Shown: positions 58,201 through 64,000 of the stretch, one piece after another | How positions within the stretch are numbered: the first letter of the stretch is position 1 | Layout of the letters: each line of letters opens with the position of its first letter | Source: Chryseobacterium indologenes | Lineage (GTDB): Bacteria; Bacteroidota; Bacteroidia; Flavobacteriales; Weeksellaceae | Direction: 5' to 3' | DNA: 64,000 nucleotides | Assembly: GCF_001295265.1 (NCBI RefSeq) | Contig: NZ_LJOD01000017.1 | Span: 45,587 to 109,586 of the forward strand | Notes under the pieces: model-generated | Databases searched by the model: none | The model's input: only the letters and a program-made list of their open reading frames with translations | Told to the model about the DNA's origin: nothing | Position numbers and translations under genes: made by a program

Positions 58201-58224
58201 GAGTTATTTATATATTGATCAAAG

Positions 58225-58252
58225 CCTTATGCCTTTCGGTGTAAGGTTTTTT
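58225..58252 (+). terminator. Terminator of the phospholipase C gene
   Basis: A 9-bp stem CCTTATGCC/GGTGTAAGG (two wobble pairs) with a TTTC loop is followed by T6, 25 bases after the stop. Confidence 0.75.
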
Positions 58253-58423
58253 GTTAGGCTTATGATGATAAAGAAAACATATATTATTTTCTAATTATCA
58301 TGCAATAATTCACAATAATAACAACATATAAAACAGAAATAATTAACAATATTCAAAAAACAGAAAATTATTTTTATATTTTATCTATTATTATTAAATT
58401 CACTTTATTAAATAACCCACACC

Positions 58424-59002
58424 ATGAAAAAATTAAACTCATCTCTTACAATAGCCTTATTTATGGCAGTATTCTCCGGAAATCTGAGTGCACAGGACAC
58501 CAATACAGACAATCATACGGTGACAATTTCTATTCCGGAAGTTGCCCTGGTTGATATTGAACCCTCTGCCACTAAAAATATTACCCTCGGATTTACCGCT
58601 CCCAATGAAGCCGGAAATCCCATTATTCCAAGTGCAGCGAATACAACGCTATGGCTTAACTATTCTTCCATAAAATCTGTTGCGGATCCTACCCGTAATG
58701 TAAGTGTGAAAATGAACGCCATCATTCCCGGAGTTGATCTTAACGTAACAGCCGCCGCCGCTACAGGTTCCGGAGGTGGAACATTGGGGACCTCTGCAGG
58801 ACTTTTAACGTTAAGTGCTGCCGACCAGACCATCATTTCCGGTATTGGAAGTGCTTATACCGGCAATGGTACCAATAACGGACATAACCTTACGTATGCT
58901 CTCGCAGCAGGAAGCGGCCCAGGAGGAGTGGCTGCTTATGCCGACTTACAGGCAACCGCCACCACAGTAGCTACCGTTACCTATACGATATCAGATAATT
59001 AG
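58424..59002 (+). CDS. Pilin-like secreted protein 1 of the usher-like operon
   Basis: The 192-residue secreted protein (signal peptide SSLTIALFMAVFSGNLSAQ) has a beta-rich, Gly/Ala/Thr/Ser-rich body. Segments are VTISIPEVALVDIEPSATKNITLGFTAPNEAGNPI, LWLNYSS, SGGGTLGTSAG, IISGIGSAYTGNGTNNGHNLTYAL and the terminal strand TVATVTYTISDN. The same landmarks occur in the gene at 62639, which flanks the other side of the chaperone/usher-like pair. Ending in a hydrophobic alternating strand is typical of donor-strand pilins and spore-coat-U-type archaic subunits, but overall similarity to a named family cannot be shown. Upstream 58253-58423 is very AT-rich with no clear -7 box. Confidence 0.65.
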   Translation: MKKLNSSLTIALFMAVFSGNLSAQDTNTDNHTVTISIPEVALVDIEPSATKNITLGFTAPNEAGNPIIPSAANTTLWLNYSSIKSVADPTRNVSVKMNAIIPGVDLNVTAAAATGSGGGTLGTSAGLLTLSAADQTIISGIGSAYTGNGTNNGHNLTYALAAGSGPGGVAAYADLQATATTVATVTYTISDN

Positions 59003-59103
59003 AATTTAATTACCATTCTATTCTGCATTTCAAAAACAAGGAGAAGTTGTTGTTCAGTTTCTTCCTGTCTTTGTATTAGCAATGATCTAACCCTAAAATT
59101 TAT

Positions 59104-59907
59104 ATGATGACCAAGCGTATTCTTCTTTTAATCACCCTGATTTTGCAGTTCAGCTTCTTACATGCCGGTATTGTGATTCTTAACGGGCTTACGCATTCCT
59201 ATTCTGTAGAAAGCGGAAAGATTTATAAAGGAAAAATTACCATTGAAAATACAGGCAATGCTCCTCAGAGTGTAAAATTATTTTTACAGGACTTCGCTTA
59301 TCATTCGGATGGAACCATCAATTACAGCGCATTAAGCACTAATAAACGCAGCAACGGAGGCTGGATTAAACTCAATACCAACCTTATCACGCTGAAGGGT
59401 AAAGAAAAAACAGAGGTACTTTATGAAATTACAGTTCCCAATCAGACAATAGACCCTGGAAGCTATTGGAGCGTCATTATTGTAGAACCCGTGGACGACA
59501 TAAAGCCCAGTGAAAATAAAACAGGAGTAAGCATTACTTCTGTTGTACGATATGCTATCCAGGTCATTACAGATTATGAGACAGAAAAGGCTAAGCCAGA
59601 TCTTAAATTTGAAAGTGTGAAAGTAGAAAAACAAGATGGCAGACAGACTGTAAAGGTAGCAATAGCCAACAATGGCAGCCTTTACTGTAAACCAACTGCA
59701 TCTATTGAGATCTATAACAGTAAGACAGGTGAAAAACTCGGAACTTACTCAAGTTTAATAATGGGGCTGCTGCCTAATACCTCCAAAACATTTTATATTG
59801 ATATCAGTAAGGTACCGGCAGGTAAATACAGGGCTACCATAATAACCACGGACGAAGAGGAGAACGCATTTGCGCTCAATGTAGAATTAGAAGTAAAAAA
59901 TGATTAG
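59104..59907 (+). CDS. Periplasmic Ig-fold chaperone-like protein
   Basis: The 267-residue protein has a signal peptide (ILLLITLILQFSFLHA) and two Ig-like beta-sandwich domains. The first (~20-140) has HSYSVESGKIYKGKITIENTGNAPQSVKLFLQDFAY and LKGKEKTEVLYEITVPNQTIDPGSYWSVIIVEP. The second (~145-267) has LKFESVKVEKQDGRQTVKVAIANNGSLYCKPTASIEIYN. This two-domain arrangement and gene position resemble PapD-like pilus chaperones or DUF916-type WxL partners, but conserved Arg/Lys of classical PapD is not evident. Its end overlaps the usher-like gene by 8 bases, so they are translationally coupled. ATG 59107 is an equal start choice. Confidence 0.65.
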   Translation: MMTKRILLLITLILQFSFLHAGIVILNGLTHSYSVESGKIYKGKITIENTGNAPQSVKLFLQDFAYHSDGTINYSALSTNKRSNGGWIKLNTNLITLKGKEKTEVLYEITVPNQTIDPGSYWSVIIVEPVDDIKPSENKTGVSITSVVRYAIQVITDYETEKAKPDLKFESVKVEKQDGRQTVKVAIANNGSLYCKPTASIEIYNSKTGEKLGTYSSLIMGLLPNTSKTFYIDISKVPAGKYRATIITTDEEENAFALNVELEVKND

Positions 59908-62635
59908 AAACTGGACTTTAATTATTACTCTATTAATATTTCCGGTATTTACTTTTTCTCAACAGCAATCCAGCCGATTGATCAGTAAAAGAGATAGCCT
60001 AATGCCGGGAATGTCTACTTCTATTCCTTTCTCATTAGAAAATAATTCGGCGGAAAATAAGGTTTATGATATTTCAGCAACCACCTCAAGTCCGAATATA
60101 AAACCTATTTCAGCAAAAGGAGAACTTCAAATGGCCCCCCGTGAAGCCTCAGTATATCTGCTTCCTCTACGCATAACAGCAGAGGCAGCTAAGGGTCTTT
60201 ATATTATAACATTACAAATCACAGACCGCCATACCGGTATATCCTTTGTAAAAACATCAGAAATTATCATTTCAGGAAGCAGAAAGCTTTCGCTTACCCC
60301 ATTGAATTCTCCTGAATTTATAAGGGCCGGAGAAACCATCCGCTCTTCATTCTTATTAAAAAATAATGGAAATGTGATGGAAAATGTTATTCTGGAAAGT
60401 AAAAATGCTGTTATTGATGATGATACATCAATAGTCTTAGCTCCCAATGAATCTAAAATGATCAGCATACACAAAGTGACTAATCCTGAACTCAGGCAAA
60501 ATGAGTTTCAAAACCTGAATCTATCGGTATACTCAAAAGATAATCCTGCTGAAAACCAGGATGTCTACATAAGCACTCAGGTTATATCGGTAAAGCCTGT
60601 GGAAAATGATATTTACCACAGATTTCCAGTTGCAGCTTCCCTTTCTTTCATAGGTATGCAGAATATGGGAGTGTACCGCGATGGTTTCCAAGGTGAACTG
60701 TATGGTAAGGGAGCTCTGGATAAAGACAATAAAAATCAGATTGAGTTTCATGCAATAACCCGCAATCCTGTAGAATTCAGTTCATTTACCCAATATGAAG
60801 AATATTTTGTGAATTATAAACGAGATAACCTTTTCGTTCATCTTGGAGATAAAACTTACTCTTCATCCTATTTAACAGAGTTTGCAAGGTATGGACGGGG
60901 AGCCGAAATCCGGTATGATTTTAATAAGATGAGCCTTGGAGGATTCTACAGCCACCCCAGATTTTTCAGAGATATTAAAGATGAATTTAATATATATTCA
61001 GCGTTCAGAATCCGGAAAGAATCAGAAATTTCGGTTGGATATCTTTATAAAGTTCAGGAAAAGGGAGCGGTTAGTTTTGGAGATACAAGGTTAAATGCTG
61101 AAGCTCATCTTCCCTATGTTAAAGGAAAATTCAAACTTTCAGGAAACATAAAATTTTCCGGGGAATTTGCCTACAGTACTACAGAGCAAACAGAAGGAAC
61201 AGCTTATATGGTACAGACAGAAGCTATTTTTCAAAAGTTCAACGGAAGCTTAATGTATATCAAAACGGGGCCGAAATTTGCCGGATATTTTACCAATACC
61301 GATACTTTTAACGGTAATATTTATTTTAATATCACCAAAAGACTGAGTGTTTTTGCCAATTATATGCAGGATGTCAAAAATTTCCAGCGCGATCATTTAT
61401 TACTGGCAGCTCCCTACAGAAAATACTTTCAGTATGGAATACAATACAAATATCTTCCCAATGGTTTTATCATTCTTAATAACGCCTACCAAAAGTACCA
61501 GGACCGCTTAGAGCCTAAACAGTTCGATTATAATGAACGATTCTTCAAGGTCAGTATTAACCAGCAGATCGGGATATTTCAGGTCAATGTTGACGGACAG
61601 CTGGGTACAACAGATAATTATCTGACAGGATTTACCGGAAATTCCAGCCTTTACGCTGCCAATATTTCATTTCAAAAATTCAGAACATCTTTTAATTTGT
61701 TCGGGAGTTATGCTATTACCTCAAGGTATCAGTTGCAGAATCAGAAAAACCTCTATTACGGGGCAAGAATATTCAGCCGGTTTTCCGATAAAACCAGCTT
61801 AAGTATATTTTATCAGAATAATTATATCCCTGAAGACTATTTTAAAGACAGAAATCTATTTGAACTTCTGCTTCATCAACAGCTATTTCCCGGGAATGAG
61901 CTGGATCTTTCAGGCAGATATTCACTGCAAAGAGGGGAAATAGGAAATAAAGATTTCATATTTTCCATGAGGTATACCTGGCGTCCTAATATTCCGGTAC
62001 AAAAGACGACAGAGTACATTTCTTTATCAGGAAACATAAGCAATCTCGGTATAAAAAAGACAGAGGGAATAAAACTGATGCTTGGAAGTTATCTGTCAAT
62101 TACTGATAAAGAAGGTAATTACGTATTTAAAAATATTATTCCGGGTAATTATTTTCTGGAAATAGACCGTTCAAGTACTGAAATCAATGATATTCCCACG
62201 CAAGTCTTCCCGATGTCCCTTTCTCTTATGAATAAAGAAAATATTTTCAATTTCGGGTTAACAGCTGCTGCTAATATACAGGGGCACATACAGCTCCATG
62301 AAACAGGAGAAAAGGAAAAAACGGATATTGATAAGAAAGGAAAAAAGAAAAGAGAAAGCATTATTGTTGAAGCAAGCAGCAATGATCAGACCTATCGTAA
62401 AATATGTTTTATTGGAGAAGATTTTGACTTTACCTACCTCCGGCCGGGTAGCTGGACCGTCAAAGTTTATAGGAACGGACTTGATAAAAGGTATAAAATT
62501 TCAATCAATCAATTCCAGTTCAGCTTACAGTCTGCGGAAACCAAACAGTTAAATATCAGTATTGTTAAGCAGCCAATAGAAATCAAATATCAGCAGGAAT
62601 CCCTAAAAGTTGGATATAATGAAATAAAAAAATAA
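59900..62635 (+). CDS. Usher-like outer-membrane protein
   Basis: The 911-residue protein has a signal peptide (TLIITLLIFPVFTFSQ) and two Ig-like N-terminal domains (~22-235; SLENNSAENKVYDISATTSS, LKNNGNVMENVILESKNAV). A long stretch of amphipathic strands follows (~245-690; VNYKRDNLFVHLGDKTYSSSYL, FNGNIYFNITKRLSVFANYMQDVK, SLSIFYQNNYIP) that looks like a large outer-membrane barrel. C-terminal beta domains come last (~700-911; LSITDKEGNYVFKNIIPGNYFLEID; DFDFTYLRPGSWTVKVYRN), like usher C-terminal or carboxypeptidase-regulatory domains. The domain order barrel then CTD, coupling to an Ig-fold chaperone-like gene and flanking pilin-like genes suggest an usher. Canonical FimD motifs are not seen. 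Confidence 0.6.
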   Translation: MIRNWTLIITLLIFPVFTFSQQQSSRLISKRDSLMPGMSTSIPFSLENNSAENKVYDISATTSSPNIKPISAKGELQMAPREASVYLLPLRITAEAAKGLYIITLQITDRHTGISFVKTSEIIISGSRKLSLTPLNSPEFIRAGETIRSSFLLKNNGNVMENVILESKNAVIDDDTSIVLAPNESKMISIHKVTNPELRQNEFQNLNLSVYSKDNPAENQDVYISTQVISVKPVENDIYHRFPVAASLSFIGMQNMGVYRDGFQGELYGKGALDKDNKNQIEFHAITRNPVEFSSFTQYEEYFVNYKRDNLFVHLGDKTYSSSYLTEFARYGRGAEIRYDFNKMSLGGFYSHPRFFRDIKDEFNIYSAFRIRKESEISVGYLYKVQEKGAVSFGDTRLNAEAHLPYVKGKFKLSGNIKFSGEFAYSTTEQTEGTAYMVQTEAIFQKFNGSLMYIKTGPKFAGYFTNTDTFNGNIYFNITKRLSVFANYMQDVKNFQRDHLLLAAPYRKYFQYGIQYKYLPNGFIILNNAYQKYQDRLEPKQFDYNERFFKVSINQQIGIFQVNVDGQLGTTDNYLTGFTGNSSLYAANISFQKFRTSFNLFGSYAITSRYQLQNQKNLYYGARIFSRFSDKTSLSIFYQNNYIPEDYFKDRNLFELLLHQQLFPGNELDLSGRYSLQRGEIGNKDFIFSMRYTWRPNIPVQKTTEYISLSGNISNLGIKKTEGIKLMLGSYLSITDKEGNYVFKNIIPGNYFLEIDRSSTEINDIPTQVFPMSLSLMNKENIFNFGLTAAANIQGHIQLHETGEKEKTDIDKKGKKKRESIIVEASSNDQTYRKICFIGEDFDFTYLRPGSWTVKVYRNGLDKRYKISINQFQFSLQSAETKQLNISIVKQPIEIKYQQESLKVGYNEIKK

Positions 62636-62638
62636 AAA

Positions 62639-63172
62639 ATGATTCTGATACGTTCCCTATTATCAATTATGGTTTTTATCTTGTCCTGTAGTCTCTATTC
62701 CCAGTCAGCCAATATCAGTGTTTCCATGACGCTGCCTATAGTAGCTCTGATGGATATTGAACCTTCAGGAAATATAAATTTAAACTTTACAGCACCCACC
62801 GAAGCAGGAAATGCTTTAGTGAATCCGGTTCCCAATACATCAAAATGGATCAATTACACTTCTGCCATTGCTTCCGGAGGTCTTACCAGAAGAATTACAG
62901 CATCTGTAAATAAGGTTATTGCCGGGGTTAATATAAGATTACAGGCAGCATCAGCTTCCGGAACTGGAGGAGGCACATTGGGAACACCAACCGGACAGGT
63001 TATACTTACAACCACTCCGGTTACCATTATCAGTGGCATTGGAGGCGCTTATACAGGCAACGGAGCCAACAATGGCCATGGACTTACCCTGTCATTAGTT
63101 CCCGGCAATTATGCCAGTTTACAGGCTCAGGCCAATACAGCCATTACCATTGTATATACCATCACTGAATAA
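62639..63172 (+). CDS. Pilin-like secreted protein 2 of the usher-like operon
   Basis: The 177-residue secreted protein (signal peptide IMVFILSCSLYSQ) is paralogous to the 58424 protein. It has VALMDIEPSGNINLNFTAPTEAGNAL, KWINYTSA, SGTGGGTLGTPTG, IISGIGGAYTGNGANNGHGLTLSL and the terminal strand NTAITIVYTITE. It starts 3 bases after the usher-like gene and is 9 bases before the next, so it is in the operon. Two similar subunits flanking assembly genes suggests a major and a tip or minor subunit. It has no T9SS sorting signal. Confidence 0.65.
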   Translation: MILIRSLLSIMVFILSCSLYSQSANISVSMTLPIVALMDIEPSGNINLNFTAPTEAGNALVNPVPNTSKWINYTSAIASGGLTRRITASVNKVIAGVNIRLQAASASGTGGGTLGTPTGQVILTTTPVTIISGIGGAYTGNGANNGHGLTLSLVPGNYASLQAQANTAITIVYTITE

Positions 63173-63181
63173 AATTGAAAA

Positions 63182-63751
63182 ATGAAAATCAATAGCAGCT
63201 TTATCCGGAAAGTCTACTCAAAAAAATATCTGTACATCATTCCTTTAATGATCAGCTGCAGCTTTGAAGCTCAAACGTTAAGCATTGCCGGAAGCAACTG
63301 GGCCGTAAGCGTACCTACCATTACTGAGGCAGGCACAAACTATACGGGGACCTATGATAACCCCAGTCAACTCACCTTATCCGGTAGTCTACCCGGATCC
63401 TTCCTCAATCTTCTCACAAGCGCCGGAGCCAGGATCAGTATGCATTATGTTCCTACCTTGTGGAATAGTAATCTTCATCTCTACGCAAAAAGAAGTGGAG
63501 GAAATACTACCATCAATGGTCTATGTGTTCTATGTACAGCTACCATCAATGGAGGAAATACGAATTATATAGAAATACCTCAGGCAACTGCATCCACTCT
63601 TTCAACAATTACTTTTACCGGTGTATTAGGTCTTGGTAATAGTGTAAATTACGCTGATATTAGTGTACAGTTGGAAATACGTGGTGTTAGTGTTACAGTT
63701 CCTGCTGCTGCATATAGCTCGCAAATAGTTTTTACAATAGGTCCGAATTGA
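63182..63751 (+). CDS. Secreted beta-rich protein, last gene of the usher-like operon
   Basis: The 189-residue protein has an N-terminal signal (KKYLYIIPLMISCSFEAQ) and a body with WAVSVPTITEAGTNYTGTYDNPSQLTLSGSLPG, GARISMHYVPTLW and CVLCTATINGG, ending SSQIVFTIGPN. The opening (SIAGSNWAVSVPTITEAG) and the closing strand follow the same style as the two pilin-like paralogs, but the VDIEPS and YTGNG landmarks are missing. It may be a third subunit or adhesin. It contains a C-x2-C pair. Confidence 0.6.
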   Translation: MKINSSFIRKVYSKKYLYIIPLMISCSFEAQTLSIAGSNWAVSVPTITEAGTNYTGTYDNPSQLTLSGSLPGSFLNLLTSAGARISMHYVPTLWNSNLHLYAKRSGGNTTINGLCVLCTATINGGNTNYIEIPQATASTLSTITFTGVLGLGNSVNYADISVQLEIRGVSVTVPAAAYSSQIVFTIGPN

Positions 63752-63820
63752 AATCTCTGTATACTCTCTAATAAATTTTAAATTTTAAATACAAACCTGT
63801 AGTCAGTTTAAAAAAGTTTT

Positions 63821-63912
63821 CAGGAGCTTTTTCCCGTTATCCTCTTTTCCTCCTCCTTCCATGGTGTATTTCCTTTTATGCTGCGGGGTAAGGCTGCTAT
63901 GGGGGAGGATCA
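63821..63912. repeat. Flavobacterial-type intergenic repeat fragment
   Basis: The spacer contains CAGGAGCTTTTTCCCGTTATCC then a pyrimidine-rich arm (CCTCCTCCTTCCATGG) and a partly complementary right arm (CTATGGGGGAGG). I recall a GGAGC..TTTCCCGCTATCC element repeated between genes in Chryseobacterium/Flavobacterium. This looks like a diverged copy, from memory only. Confidence 0.4.
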
Positions 63913-63924
63913 TTGGTGTATAAA

Positions 63925-63965
63925 TCAAAAAAAAAGTCTCACACATTGCTGTATGAGACTTTCTA
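63925..63965 (-). terminator. Terminator of the rRNA operon
   Basis: The stem AAGTCTCA/TGAGACTT (8 bp) with an inner 12-base loop has A9 on its left, a U-tract on the minus strand. It lies just downstream of the 5S gene. Confidence 0.8.
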
Positions 63966-63977
63966 ATAATATAAAAA

Positions 63978-64000
63978 CTGGCGGCGGCCTACTCTCCCGC
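63978..64000 (-). rRNA. rrf: 5S rRNA, 3' end (cut by window edge)
   Basis: Read on the minus strand, the last bases give GGGAGAGTAGGCCGCCGCC, the conserved 3' end of bacterial 5S rRNA (GAGAGTAGG then the closing helix). Only ~23 bases are in the window. The rRNA operon therefore lies to the right and is transcribed leftwards. Confidence 0.88.

Noticed and set aside
1..64000. CRISPR arrays, tRNA genes, insertion sequences
   Set aside because: None is seen in the intergenic regions: no regularly spaced repeats, no cloverleaf-like sequence with GTTCAAATC-type arms, no transposase.

Overview
The window looks like a chromosomal segment of a Flavobacteriia/Weeksellaceae bacterium, most likely Chryseobacterium or a close relative (Bacteroidota). 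The evidence is low-GC DNA, Bacteroidota-type -7 promoter elements (TAnnTTTG) with no Shine-Dalgarno sequences, type IX secretion (T9SS) sorting domains, a SusC/SusD pair, a Bacteroidota-specific GlmU-like protein, type B L31 and DUF3667/DUF4407/DUF4252 families. I see no phage, insertion sequence, CRISPR array or tRNA. Gene names rest on reading the proteins, not on database searches.

Layout. 0-5 kb: tail of a T9SS type B surface protein, a carboxypeptidase-regulatory-like protein, and three paralogous secreted proteins interleaved with trmB. 5-7 kb: rplM-rpsI-rpsB on the minus strand, closed by a strong terminator with no tsf. 7-13.4 kb: a tandem pair of DUF3667 membrane proteins and fused isobutyryl-CoA mutase IcmF. 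13.5-22.3 kb: M16 peptidase, Dph6-like ATP pyrophosphatase, serine hydrolase, a PadR-controlled operon of three paralogous membrane proteins, a 2H phosphoesterase and ruvC. 22.5-31 kb: a DUF4407 membrane protein paired with an AAA+/M41 protease, a secreted tail-collar protein, T9SS substrates including an M43 protease, KTSC protein and guaB. 31-35.3 kb: ECF sigma / anti-sigma-like / DUF4252 operon and an XRE regulator. 35.4-38.6 kb: a lipoprotein with an abrupt composition break and a JAMM-like motif, its small secreted neighbour, and a GlmU-like enzyme. 38.9-44.8 kb: rpmE2, then a beta-helix lipoprotein-MazG-WG repeat-aroA operon and two small secreted proteins.

44.8-45.2 kb is the most striking non-coding stretch. 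It has seven perfect DnaA boxes (TTATCCACA), all on the plus strand, in clusters of 3, 2 and 2 with exact 12-bp periodicity, in AT-rich DNA. It is a candidate chromosomal replication origin. One caution is that an rRNA operon just beyond the right edge points back toward it, which would be head-on to a fork leaving this site.

45-58 kb suggests organic-phosphorus scavenging: a GDPD-like/alkaline phosphatase fusion, an SDR-WG-Omp85 operon, SusC/SusD and a phosphocholine-type phospholipase C. 58-64 kb holds a compact five-gene operon resembling a divergent chaperone-usher system: two paralogous pilin-like proteins, an Ig-like chaperone candidate, a 911-residue usher-like barrel protein and a third small secreted protein. 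It is the best candidate for an undescribed system. The DUF4407-AAA/M41 pair and the PadR operon are the next best. The window ends in the 3' end of a minus-strand 5S rRNA gene preceded by its terminator.
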